Positions 34,256 to 45,047 of a stretch of 64,000 nucleotides of DNA are shown piece after piece; position 1 is the first letter of the stretch; each line of letters begins with the position of its first letter. The position numbers and the translations under genes are program-made. Origin of the DNA: Amia ocellicauda (Eukaryota > Chordata > Actinopteri > Amiiformes > Amiidae); contig NW_027102719.1 of NCBI RefSeq assembly GCF_036373705.1, forward strand, positions 62,001-126,000, given 5' to 3'. The notes beneath the pieces were generated by a model, which did not search any database, was not told where the DNA came from, and saw only the letters and a list, made by a program, of their open reading frames with translations.

Positions 34256-34272
34256 TGGTGGCCAATGTGGGG
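34256..34272 (+). promoter_or_regulatory. Probable primer binding site
   Basis: TGGTGGCCAATGTGGGG follows the LTR after two bases. It differs at three places from the tRNA-Lys primer site TGGCGCCCAACGTGGGG, so tRNA-Lys is the likely primer. Confidence 0.5.
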
Positions 34273-34320
34273 AAGCTTTGTGACATACTTACCCTGAACT
34301 CTGTACCTGGAAGGACAGCT

Positions 34321-34905
34321 ATGGAGGCGTCTCCAGTGGAACAGTTGTTGGCCCCAGTGGTGAAGCCGCAGGCTCAAAAACAACAAACTCTCGAGACGCT
34401 TGTCCAGCAACTTCAAGTACCAGCTCCTGCACCTAACCCTGCTGTGGCCGCAGCAAACCCGGCTTGGGCAGGTCTGCACATTCCAAAGATGGGACCGGAG
34501 GACGACCCAGAGGCTCTGAATTTCTGTCCAATATTAAAGATCCTAGGCTCACATTGTCTGATTTGGCTGGGGCACAATTGGGACATGTCTCTGGGGACCG
34601 ATCACCATTAGTGACTGCAGGTGATGAGAGGGGCAGGGACAGCCTACCCTCTGACTCCAGTCGTGTAGCAGCCAACAGTACCCTGTTGGACCCAGGGGAA
34701 GGAACGAGTTCTGGGACTCACCTCCTCTCTCCTTCTTCCAGTGGAAGGCCCGACACTGGATCCCGCCTTCAACCGGGTTTCCGATTTCACTATGGACCAG
34801 ACACAGGATGATGCCCTGGGACATATATATGACCAGGTCAGAGTTGTTGATGGTTGCATAGTGAATACACAGAGGGCACTTTGTGTTTCTCTCCAAACCA
34901 GCAGC
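34321..34905 (+). pseudogene. gypsy gag start and pre-integrase remnant, region E
   Basis: The ATG at 34321 opens a Gag N-terminus (VEQLLAPVV, a Gln-rich stretch with LETLVQQLQ, then PKMGPEDDPEAL, the start of the capsid-like part). The frame then jumps to a segment also present in block B just before the integrase (SNIKDPRL, SDLAGA). Further on TLDPAFNRVSDF, DDALGHIYDQV and VVDGC fit the region that precedes the integrase zinc finger in Gmr1-like elements. The integrase itself is cut off by the Tc1-like sequence. This copy shows what block B lost between SDLAGA and GHLCRDKTL. Confidence 0.65.
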
Positions 34906-34913
34906 CAAACCGA

Positions 34914-35566
34914 TCATGCTGGATGATGTTGCAGACAGAATAACGTTCACCACGGTGCCTCCAGACTCTTTCACGAATACCAATCGAGCTGCACGGTGCT
35001 GGGCTGTGAGCAAGGGTCCCACTAGAGGATGACGGGCCCTCGTGCCACCCTCATAGAGTCTGTTTCTGACAGTTTAGTCAGAAACATGCACACCAGTAGA
35101 CCGCTGGAGGTCATTTTGGAGGGCTCAGGCAATGCTCCTCCTGTTCCTCCTCGCACAAAAAAGCAGATACTGGTCCTTCTGGTTCTTCTGATAGCACGGA
35201 TGAATGTGACATCCTGAAGGAGCTGGACTACCTGTGCAACCTGAATGGGCTGCAGGGAGCGCCTCATAATTCCAGTAGTGACAAGGACACTAGCAAAAGG
35301 CAAAACTAGAGAAGAATCAGTCAGGAAGGATAAGGAGAGAGCAATCGTCTGTGGCCACCACCTGCAAAACCATTCCCTTTTTGGGGTTGTCTTGCTGTTG
35401 CCTATCTCCGGTGCACCTGCTGTCACTTTCATTTGCACCAAAACAAGAGACAGTGATTCACAACCGCGTAGGCTTCCTAACTGTACAGATTAATATGCCT
35501 GAACTGTAACTGACTTGGTATTATGCTGTGATGATTACTTGTTCCCTTATTTTTTTGAGAGGTGTA
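34914..35566 (-). pseudogene. Tc1/mariner-like element, 5' end with broken transposase
   Basis: Read on the minus strand it begins at an inverted-repeat end (CTCAAAAAAATAAGGGAACA, 35541-35562). The transposase N-terminus with a helix-turn-helix follows (MRRSLQPIQVAQVVQLLQD, from 35280). After deletions and frameshifts come LTAQHRAARLVF and, near 34925-34975, GERYSVCNIIQHDRFG. A transposase of this family would be over 300 residues; less than half is left, and the DDE core beyond GERYSVC is missing. It cuts into the gypsy remnant. Confidence 0.7.
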
Positions 35567-36010
35567 TTATAGAAGATAGCCTTGAGAAGGCGGCCACAGA
35601 ATTGCGGGAATCCGTGACTTTCAACACTTATGCAACCGAGTCGAGGTGACCAACAGCTCAATGTCTGGTTGGCACCATGGCTTAGATGTGCCATTCATGA
35701 AACTTGCGTTGATTCTTGAAGCCACTGGCATTGCTTCCCTCTCCAAGTCTGTGTAATAAGGAATTGGCAGGAGCCCACGAGTTGAAACTATCAGAGGACA
35801 GAATGCAAATGAAGTGTTCTGAGAAAAGCAAAGCGGCGAAAGGACATTTTCCCGTGTGCATGTAGATGGCCGACTTTGACACGGCTTGATGAAGTCTTGT
35901 GGATCCTACCACTGCTTAAGTGCACTACTACGCTTGCCTTCAGGGAGTTTCATGTCAAACTTTCAAAAAACAGGACTCGTACTAGACGGATGAGCACCTA
36001 CGATCGGTCT

Positions 36011-36084
36011 TGGCCGATGTGGGGATCGAATCCAAGACCTTGGCGTTATTAGCACCACGCTCTAACCAACTGAGCTAGCCGGCC
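36011..36084 (-). tRNA. tRNA-Ile(AAU)-like gene, degraded
   Basis: On the minus strand, 74 bases form GGCCGGC acceptor, a normal D-arm (GCTCAGTTGGTTAGAGC), an anticodon arm with AAT and a T-loop TTCGATC. Position 7-66 of the acceptor and two T-stem pairs do not match, so it may be a pseudogene. The identity call rests on the anticodon and on strong likeness to vertebrate tRNA-Ile(AAU). Confidence 0.65.
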
Positions 36085-36210
36085 ATCAAAAGGAGTCTCT
36101 CTGCCAGGCATTTGCTCATGTTTATGTAATTTGGCTGCAAAATGCATTACACACAAGTGTGAAAAGAACACTTTTGCAATTCCTAGCATTGGTGATGATA
36201 TAAATCAATC

Positions 36211-36325
36211 TGTCAGGAGTGGGATTTGAACCCACGCCTCCATCAGGAGACCAGAAAACCCTTCTACACTCTTCAAGGGAACAACACCTTAAGTCTGGCA
36301 AATTAGACCACTCGGCCATTCTGAG
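36211..36325 (-). tRNA. tRNA-Leu-like gene with intron and long variable arm, degraded
   Basis: On the minus strand the sequence has the Leu-type D-arm (ATGGCCGAGTGGTCTAA), CCAGA/TCTGG anticodon stem, an intron of about 30 bases, a variable arm and a T-arm GTGGG TTCAAAT CCCAC. The anticodon reads TAA, while vertebrate intron-bearing tRNA-Leu normally has CAA. Two acceptor pairs mismatch, so it is likely a pseudogene. Confidence 0.6.
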
Positions 36326-36355
36326 AGGATGTATACGTCCACCGGGAGATTATAT

Positions 36356-36891
36356 ACTGATCAAGAAAACTGCGGGAACACTTAAATCACACATCGGATC
36401 TCCGTGATCGAAGTCTAGGAAACCTCAAGATCTTCACCGTACATTGCATAATTCGTAACTCTCCCACCTCCATGCTTTTGAGACTGTACTGGGAGACACA
36501 GCAAACTTTCTTCAGATGGCACGTATGGATGTGCCATACTGGAGGAGCTGGACTACCTGTGCAACCTGAATGGGCTGCAGGGAGCGCCTCATAATACCAG
36601 TAGTGACAAGGACACTAGCAAAAGGCAAAACTAGAGAAGAATCTGTCAGGAAGGATAAGGAGAGAGCAATCGTCTGTGGCCACCACCTGCAAAACCATTC
36701 CCTTTTTGGGGTTGTCTTGCAGTTGCCTCTCTCCGGTGCACCTGCTGTCACTTTCATTTGCACCAAAAAAGGAGAGAGTGATTCACCACCGCTTAGGATT
36801 CTTAACTGTACAGATTGATATGCCTGAAGTGTAATTGACTTGGTGTTATGCTGTGATGATTACGTGTTCCCTTATTTTTTTGAGAGGTGTA
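36356..36891. mobile_element. Short deletion derivative of the Tc1-like element
   Basis: About 540 bases with a degraded left end (CTGATCAAGAAAACTGCGGG AACAC-like) and the right end TGTTCCCTTATTTTTTTGAG. It holds only the transposase 5' region. TA stands at both edges. Confidence 0.5.
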
Positions 36892-37046
36892 TTATAGAAG
36901 ATAGCCTTGAGAATGAGGCCACAGAATTGCGGGAATCCGTGACTTTCAACACTTATGCAACCGAGTCGAGGTGACCAACAGCTTAATGTCAGAAAATAAA
37001 AGAACACTTTTGCAATTCCTAGCATTGGTTATGCTATAAATCAGTC

Positions 37047-37118
37047 TGTCAGAAGTGGGATTTGAACCCACGCCTCCATCAGGAGACCAGAAAACTCTTC
37101 TACACTCGAGGGAACAAC
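37047..37118 (-). pseudogene. tRNA-Leu 3' part, truncated at the tandem junction
   Basis: Matches the 3' half and intron of 36211-36325 and stops at about 37118, where the R repeat of block B2 starts. The joint between the two large tandem units therefore falls inside this tRNA copy. Confidence 0.65.
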
Positions 37119-37779
37119 TTCATTTCCGTCCTTGAACTCTCTCATTAATCCAATCTTGCCCAGTCAGCGAGAGAAGCCATGTACATGCTTTGCCTTCCTC
37201 TCCCTCTCCCTTCACTGCCAGTTCAGCGAAGACATCTCAGAACTCTCTCACAGCTGACTTCTATGACATCACAGAGTGCATCAATTCCGTGGCTTCCCAT
37301 CTGTCGCCACACTGTCAGGGTTGACTTTGTCACTCACTATGCCAAGCTTTCTCGGAAACACTGGAATACGTGGATGAGTTTGTACCACTTTTGGAGGTTT
37401 TGCCCACCTGGGGCGAGGCTGTGATCCAGCTGAAAAGCAATTCGGGCATGTGGGCAGGGAAAGATGTATCTGTGATGAAGAGAAACCCAGGTCGATGATG
37501 TTTCCAATCAGCCCCATCGGTCCAGCCACAGACACACACACAGACAGCCACAAGCACAGACTGCCACAGACACACAGACAGCCACAGATAGACAGACAAA
37601 CACACAGACAGTGTGCCTGACAAAAACTTTCCCTCACAGTCAAGTCAACATGAGTCGTATTATCTAAAAGAAGAACCCATCATTTCCTTTCGTCTCTATA
37701 TCAGAGAGAGCGATTAAAAAAACACATCTGTAAATGCTACTTGTACAAGCACGCTGAGATGCCCCATCATCAGTAGGCA

Positions 37780-37870
37780 TGCTCTGTGGCGCAATGGATA
37801 GCGCGTTGGACTTTTAGTGAAAAGGGCAGAGGTCATTCAAAGGTTGTGGGATCGTGTACCACCGGAGTCA
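37780..37870 (+). pseudogene. tRNA-Arg-derived pseudogene, anticodon TTT (B2)
   Basis: Same as 4414-4504, with the TTT anticodon loop and a broken B-box (GGGATCGTGTACC). The first base of the acceptor is lost in a deletion that removed the upstream flank. Confidence 0.6.
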
Positions 37871-37924
37871 GTGCTCACTTCATGACCCGGAGGCTTTTCT
37901 TACCATCTTCAAGCGCACTGCCCG

Positions 37925-38236
37925 GTGTTGCGACTGGCCGGTACACCTGGCTCCCCTGCCACCCGAGTGCTTCGTCCCGAGGATGCCCTAGACTACAATA
38001 GACTGAGGGACAGTGTCCTGGACCGGGTCGGTCTGACGTCGGACGGCCAGCGCCGAAAGCTCAGAAGCCTCCGGTTCGAACCTGGCTCCCGGTGCCTGCC
38101 ACCGCTGGCTCAAGTCACAGAAGTTGCCGACCTGGTGGCCTTGGAGCAGTTCATCTGCCATCTCCCACATCCAACCCGAAGGCTGGCACCAGGCTGGCAG
38201 AGAACCATCATTGCCCGGGACGATGCCACCTTCTGA
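37925..38236 (+). pseudogene. Ty3/gypsy gag (capsid-like) remnant, B2
   Basis: Copy of 4559-4885 with a 15-base in-frame loss near its start (GVGVG segment missing). Confidence 0.55.
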
Positions 38237-38480
38237 TGCCCGACGGCGGGCACCCTCCCTTCCATTCCCAAGACCCCCTCTGACCCGACTGTCTTGGATA
38301 CCAGCATGTTGCCAAACACCACACCTAAACATGTTTCTCCCCGACCCACTTCCCCTTCTCGCCTTGCCTGTCCCAAAAACAAATCTGCCTCCTTATCTCC
38401 TTCTTTTTCTCTCTCCCCCGGCAGTGTGTGGTCCCCTGGAAAAACCACGGTGATGTTGCGGGCAGCCTGGACATCACCCG

Positions 38481-39566
38481 GCCGGGTGCTCGCTAGTGAA
38501 AACTATCTATCTAATATTAAGGATCATAGGCTCTCATCTGATTTGGCTGGGGCAGGTCACCTGTGTCGTGACAAGACCTTAAGCCGGATAATGGACCGAT
38601 TCTTCTGGCCAGGCATCAAAAAGGAGGTAGAAAGATGGTGTGCTGCCTGTCCGGAGTGCCAGAAGACCAATGCCAGTGCAGTACCGTGGGCTCCGCTGGT
38701 ACCGCTGCCTCTCATGGAGATACCATTTGAGCGCATTGGGATGGATTTGATCGGTCCGTTGGAGAAAAGCTCCGCGGGGTATCAATTTGTGCTGGTCATA
38801 GTAGACTATGCCACTCGGTACCTGGAGGCAATTCGTCTACGGACAATGTCAGCGACTAGGATCGCCGAGGAGCTGTTTAAGGTCTTCACTCGGGTGGGGA
38901 TCCCAAAGGAAATCCTGACAGATCAGGGCTCTCCATTCATGTCACGCGTGATGCGAGACCTCTGTAGGCTGCTGGGGATAAAGTCCATCAGGACCTCAAT
39001 CTATCATCCCCAGACAGACGCCCTAGTGGAGCTCTTTAATAAAACCCTAAAGAACATGATCTGTAAGTTTGTGAGCACAGACGCTTGGGACTGGGACAAG
39101 TTATTGCCACCCCTGCTGTTCGCTGTACGCGAGGTGCCCCAGACGTCCACTGGCTTCTCTCCCTTCGAGCTGCTGTACGGGAGGCGGCTGAGGGGCATCC
39201 TCGACTTAATAAAGGAGGACTGGGAGGCGACCGCCCCCTCCCAGACCTCTATGGTACAGCACATCCTGGACCTGAGAGATCGGCTATCGGCACTGGGGAA
39301 ACTTGCACAGTTGCATCTCTTACAGGCCCAGGAGCGACAACAGCGCATGTACAACAGGAGAGCCCGGTTACGATCGTTCACCCAAGGACAAGGTACTGGT
39401 GTTATTCCCAAATTCAACATCTAAACTGCTGGCTAAGTGGCAGGGACCCTTTTTGGTCACACGCCGCTTAGGGGATGTTGATTATGAGGTGTGTCGCCCA
39501 GATCGTCGGAGGTAAAAGCAGATCTATCATCTGAACATGCTGAAGAAGTGGCGAGAGCAGGAAGCA
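38481..39566 (+). pseudogene. Ty3/gypsy integrase, B2
   Basis: Copy of 5130-6215. All three catalytic acidic residues are kept (GMDLIGP, LTDQGSPF, LVELFNKTL). The same frameshift and stop in the GPY/F tail are present, so these breaks predate the duplication. Confidence 0.85.
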
Positions 39567-40504
39567 TTGGGTGCTTTTAGTTCCCCCCACAATAAAGAGT
39601 CTGAAGCCGCTGTTTCTGAGGTTCGCACTGAACTCAATTTAACAAACGCCCATTTAACAAACGCCCAGAAACAGCAGGTTCGCTCTTTATTGTGCCGCTT
39701 CCAGCATGTCTTTTCTCACCGACCCGTGCTCACACCTCTCATTGAACACCACATCCACACAGCACTGGACCACTGCGTGCGTGTCAAACCCTATCGCACC
39801 CCCTATTACAAAAAGTAGGCTGTCAATGAAGAGGTGCAGAAGATGTTGGAGCTGGGAGTCATTGAAAAGTCACAATCGGAATGGTGTAGCCCTATAGTCT
39901 TGGTGCCAAAGCCTGACGGCAGCACTAGATTCTGCGTTGATTATAGGGAGCTCAATGCAGTGTCTAGGTTTGATGCCTATCCGATGCCCCGTGTGGATGA
40001 GTTGCTGGATCGGCTGGGCGCTGCTCACGGAAAACCCGGGCAAGTGAACAGTTGGGAGGAGGGAGACCAAGTATCTGGGGTACCTCTTAGGAGGGGGGCA
40101 GGTACGGCCAGTCGTTGACAAGGTGACCGCTATTGCCTCCTGTCCGCCTCCTATGTCCAAAAAGGAAGGTATTATCGCCAGTTTCTGCCGGACTTTGCCA
40201 CCCTGGCTTACCCCCTGACCGAACTGACGCGAAAAGGTGCTCCAGATACGGTCCAGTGGACGGAGCAGTGCCAGATGGCTTTCCAGGCGATTAAGGACCG
40301 CCTCTGCCAACACCCTTTTTTTAAATGCCTTGACTTCTCTCTCCCTTTCATTCTACAGACCGACGCCTGAGAAGTTGGAGTGGGCACGGTCCTGTCCCAG
40401 AGTGTTGGGGGTCAGGAACACCCCGTCCTCTATCTAAGCAAACAATTATCGCCCAGGAGCGTAAATATAGCACCATTGAAAAGGAGTGTCTCGCTATAAA
40501 GTGG
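39537..40504 (+). pseudogene. Ty3/gypsy reverse transcriptase / RNase H, B2
   Basis: Copy of 6186-7178 with the same stop, the same loss of the catalytic palm and the same RNase H truncation. It has one further 25-bp deletion that removes the QFLGFSG part of the connection region. Confidence 0.85.
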
Positions 40505-40758
40505 GCTGTGCCCTGTTTATTTAATCCCTCTCCCTCCCCGACGGAAGCAGCTAACCGACAAGAAGGTGGACTGAGTCTATTACCCCTGTCTGCCCGGAGC
40601 ACCCCGATTGTGGACACTTTTTGCTTTTGCTTTTGATTTTGTTTTTGTTTTGTATCTCCGCCCTTTTTTGACATACCTGAACAAAATAAAGCCCGGACAC
40701 AACCGAAACCGGAGACTCTCCCTCTCTCTCTCCCCGTTATTTGTGTCCGGCTTTCACA
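40505..40758 (+). mobile_element. Partial 3' LTR, B2
   Basis: Copy of 7179-7432, with the same junction to RNase H sequence. Confidence 0.75.
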
Positions 40759-41111
40759 GTAGGCTATTCAAGAAGGGGGGCTCAAAGATGGCCAGATATA
40801 AATTTATCTATTTTATTTTATTTTATTTATTGTGCTTTGTTGGCACAGTGTTTAATGTTCAGTCTTAAATACATATTTTTTAATTGTAGTTTTGTAATTG
40901 ATTTTGTCTTTGAAAAGCAAGACAAAATAATAAAAAGCACATTTTAGACTATTTAATTTATGCAATGGTGAAAAAATTGTCAAAATAACTGAAATGTAAA
41001 AAACAACAAACAAAAAAAAACTATCAAAACAATCTGATGCATTTATAAGAACAATAACGGTCAATGCATTTGACAAATAAAAAAAACATCAAAACATTCA
41101 AAAACAGTGAA

Positions 41112-41335
41112 ACCAGTGCTATTTAGAAATAATTAATACAATAATTTCCATAATTTCTTTACGTACTGTTGGAAATATACCATCTGGCCCAGGTGATTTG
41201 TTTGTTTTTAATTCTGCTAGTCCCTTTACTACCTCCTCCTCATTTATCCTGATCTCTCTTAGGGTTTGACTGGACTGGTTGTTAACCTGTGGCATGTTAT
41301 CTGTTTTTTCTTTAGTAAAAACCTCAATATCGTCA
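41112..41335 (-). pseudogene. LINE (CR1/L2-like) reverse-transcriptase fragment
   Basis: On the minus strand a frame reads VFTKE, EIRINEEEVVKGLAELKTN, then KSPGPDGI, the first conserved block of non-LTR reverse transcriptase, and PTVRKEIMEII. A stop follows. Only about 70 residues remain. It crosses the deletion edge at 41171-41175: the first unit keeps just the last part. Confidence 0.65.
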
Positions 41336-42616
41336 GCTCAGCATACCTTAGTATAACTTAATATAAGCAACAGAGACGCTGCTGTGAAGGAGCGCAATAG
41401 TCTCTATAGCCGCTCTGTCACAGCCACCTCAATAAATACATCAATTCATTAATCATTGTATTGACTTCAACCATTTAAACACATGTAATGTTTTGCTTTA
41501 TGCTAGGGGTGGCTAAGCCTGGTCCTGGATTTGAGCCCCCACCTCCCCAGGGATCTGTATTGGCAAACTGCTGAGCTGATGATATTGACTGCAAAGGGGA
41601 ATCTCTCTGGAATGGTCCATTATACAGGGGAGCTAAAGACCTCCAGGAAAGCACTAACCTGTGGCCCTGGGGCCCTGGGGTTTGTCTGCCTAACGCTCGT
41701 CCTCTGTTCTTTGGGTCTGCACTGGTTCTGGTCCTATCTGACCAACCTGTTCTGAATAGGGCAGTGGTTCTCGACCTGCGGCCCGTCACACATGGAAGTG
41801 CGGCCCACGATATGACACCCACATTTAACACTACAAGCGCAGAGCCGGTCAATTTGACCGTTTTGGTTATTCAAATTTGAATTATACTGTGTTCCAAAAT
41901 ACACTGCGCATATACCCATTCGTGACTATTCCTAACTATATGTATTAAACATGCCTACAGCGTTTTACCTGCATAAACACGAAAATAAATAAGTTATAAA
42001 CACATTTACCTAGAATAGCCAAAATCGGGTTATTTTGACTGGTCATTTAAATACATAATAACTCAAATATAACACATAATCCTGCCTTCCCTTTACAATA
42101 GAGTCTGTCTGGCACTCAAGTGGCGATCTCTACCTGTCTACAATCTTTCATGTGCTTGAAAAACACATGCATTTGTACAGCATTACAGGTGTTTTCTTAC
42201 AACTGTAGTAAGATTGAGTGGATACAGTGATTACCCGCAAATCAACATGGATTTGAAACGGAGATTGAAGAGAGCTCGTTTTGGAAATTGGACAAGTAAA
42301 ATCATGTTCTGTGAAATTGCAGTGTCTCACCACACAATGAGATGAGTTACAACAACCTCAACTTGAACAGAATTGTAAAACTTTAAATAACGTGCTCAGG
42401 TAACCACAAAACATATGTTCTATGAACGTTTTGTGTAATGCGCATGTGCCAAAACCATCACGTCATGATGACATACTACTTTACCGGAGTTGAGACATTT
42501 TTTGTATTAATTAGCATGGGATAAAGTTGCTGATCATGCAAGAAAAGATGAAGTAGCCCGCGTTTGAATGATTATAGATGGACTTTGTGGATTGCAAATA
42601 ATGAAATTAATAAGTA

Positions 42617-44181
42617 CAGTGGGGGAAAAAAGTATTTGATCCCCTGCTGATTTTGTATGTTTGCCCACTGACAAATAAATGATCAGTCTATAGTTTTAAT
42701 GGTAGGTGTATTTTAGCAGTGAGAGACAGAATAACAACAAAAAAATCCAGAAAAATGCATTTCAAAAGTTATAAATTGATTTGCATGTTAATGAGGGAAA
42801 TAAGTATTTGACCCCTTCGACTTAGTACTTGGTGGCAAAACCCTTGTTGGCAATCACAGAGGTCAGACGTTTCTTGTAGTTGGCCACCAGGTTTGCACAC
42901 ATCTCAGGAGGGATTTTGTCCCACTCCTCTTTGCAGATCCTCTCCAAGTCATTAAGGTTTCGAGGCTGACGTTTGGCAACTCGAACCTTCAGCTCCCTCC
43001 ACAGATTTTCTATGGGATTAAGGTCTGGAGACCGGCTAGGCCACTCCTTGACCTTAATGTGCTTCTTTTTGAGCCACTCCTGTGTGTTTTGGGTCATTGT
43101 CATGCTGGAATACCCATCCACGACCCATTTTCAATGCCCTGGCTGAGGGAAGGAGTTTCTCACCCAAGATTTGACGGTACATGGCCCCGTTCATTATCCC
43201 TTTGATGCGGTGCAGTTGTCCTGTCCCCTTAGCAGAAAAACACCCCCAAAGCATAATGTTTCCACCTCCATGTTTGATGGTGGGGATGGTGTTCTTGAGG
43301 TCATAGGCAGCATTCCTCCTCCTCCAAACACGGCGAGTTGAGTTGATGCCAAAGAGCTCGATTTTGGTCTCATCTGACCACAACACTTTCACCCAGTTCT
43401 CCTCTGAATCATTCAGATGTTCATTGGCAAACTTTAGACGGGCCTGTACATGTGCTTTCTTGAGAAGGGGGACCTTGCGGGCGCTGCAGGATTTCAGTCC
43501 TTCATGGCGTAGTGTGTTACCAATTGTTTTCTTGGTGACTATGGTCCCAGCTGCCTTGAGATCATTAACAAGATCCTCCCGTGTAGTTCTGGGCTGATTC
43601 CTCACCGTTCTCATGATCATTGAAACTCCACGAGGTGAGATCTTGCATGGAGCCCCAGACCGAGGAAGACTGACAGTTATTTTGTGTTTCTTCCATTTGC
43701 GAATAATCGCACCAACTGTTGTCACCTTCTCACCAAGCTGCTTGGCGATGGTCTTGTAGCCCATTCCAGCCTTGTGTAGGTCTACAATCTTGTCCCTGAC
43801 ATCCTTGGACAGCTCTTTGGTCTTGGCCATGGTGGAGAGTTTGGAATCTGATTGATTGATTGCTTCTGTGGACAGGTGTCTTTTATACAGGTAACGAGCT
43901 GAGATTTAGGAGCGCTCCTAATGTCAGCTCATTACTTGTATAAAAGACACCTGGGAGCCAGAAATCTTGCTGATTGATAGGAGATCAAATACTTCTTTCC
44001 CTAATTAACATGCAAATCAATTTATAACTTTTTTGAAATGAGTTTTTCTGGATTTTTTTGTTGTTATTCTGTCTCTCACTGTTAAAATACACCTACCATT
44101 AAAATTATAGACTGATCATTTCTTTGTCAGTGGGCAAACGTACAAAATCAGCAGGGGATCAAATACTTTTTTCCCTCACTG
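42617..44181 (-). mobile_element. Full-length Tc1 element
   Basis: 1,565 bases between TA duplications (42615-42616 and 44182-44183). The ends are CAGTGGGGGAAAAAAGTATT and its reversed counterpart. Inverted repeats are about 200 bases and contain inner repeats (AAATAAGTATTTGACCCC), the IR/DR arrangement of many fish Tc1 elements. The transposase runs on the minus strand. Confidence 0.95.
42822..43830 (-). pseudogene. Tc1 transposase, frameshifted
   Basis: The start at 43830 ([20 protein letters not shown]) gives a paired helix-turn-helix DNA-binding region (about residues 1-110), then the catalytic core with Asp in [12 protein letters not shown] and Asp in [10 protein letters not shown]. After PKHT the frame breaks near 43075. 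The rest continues in another frame with [10 protein letters not shown] and the third acid in [11 protein letters not shown], ending at NKGFATKY. About 14 bases appear to be missing at the break relative to intact relatives. All three DDE residues are present but not in one frame, so no active enzyme is made. Confidence 0.9.
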
Positions 44182-45047
44182 TAAGTAATGAAAGTTGAGG
44201 AAGAATGACTATTTTGTCAATTAGACTTGGTTTATAGTTGTGAAAACTTGAAAAATTAAGTTCAATTAATATGTTTTTCAGTTGACTTAACTAAAAATTC
44301 TAAATGCTTATTAATTGATAGAGTACGTTGGCTCAATTTACTGCATGTTATTTCAACAGTGAGTGAACTTAACACTTCATGTTTGCTAAACTGAGTCAAA
44401 GCAACAAGATGACTTGACTAAGTCACGTTGCGTCAACAAATAATTTTTACAGTGTAGCGGTTACATTTATGATTTGAAGAAATGTGGCTTCATTTTTAGT
44501 AAGAGGCTCAACTGAGTGTAGGTCCTTGTTTTGTGAAAGTATGCCTCAAAGCTAACCATATTGTGACTGCAGTTCACCATTGGTCGTTTGAAAATATCAA
44601 ATAGCATGTGCTCTCTCTGGTTGGTTCCCTGACTATTTGAGGTAGAAAGCAGTCGTTTGCCCTCTAAAACATTTCTACTACTGCTTCTGTAGTCTCAACT
44701 GGGCTTTCCCAGTCAATGTTAGGAAATCTAAAACCCCATTATAACAGCCACTATAGCCCAATTCAGAAATCGTTTAAAGTGGTAATGTTATCTCTGAATA
44801 ACTAGTTGTGTGCAAGTTTCTATCAGCTACTTTCAGAGAACAAAAGTAGTGAGGGAGTTCAAGGGTGACGATCTCAAGTCATTGTACATTTTCCCTGCAT
44901 GCTTTGAAGACACGCGATACTTATAATACACAATACTTCAGGTCCAAGTTCAGAACCGGACAGCCGTCTTTAGACTCTTTAATAAAGGCAACCTAAATTA
45001 ATCAGTGGGCCGTAAGTCTGGGTGTCAAATAAGCACCTGGGCCACAA

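Larger units (their letters stand above)
35219..36990. repeat. Partial tandem duplication of about 1.32 kb
   Basis: The segment 35219-35664 (end of the Tc1-like element plus its flank with GCGGGAATCCGTGACTTTC) recurs at 36541-36990. The tRNA-Leu copy and its flank recur in truncated form after it (36160-36325 versus 36992-37118), with about 500 bases missing in the second copy. Confidence 0.75.
37128..41175. repeat. Segmental duplication block B, copy 2
   Basis: Matches 3741-7849 with about one percent difference by eye. It includes an R repeat (37128-37620). A deletion before the tRNA-Arg pseudogene and a 25-bp deletion near 40168 (in the RT thumb region) distinguish it from copy 1. Confidence 0.9.

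Noticed and set aside
41825..42600. Complete piggyBac-like element starting at TTAACACTACAAGCGC
   Set aside because: Only one end is suggestive; no matching inverted end followed by TTAA could be located.
43343..43597. Plus-strand open frame of 84 residues
   Set aside because: It is the antisense shadow of the Tc1 transposase.
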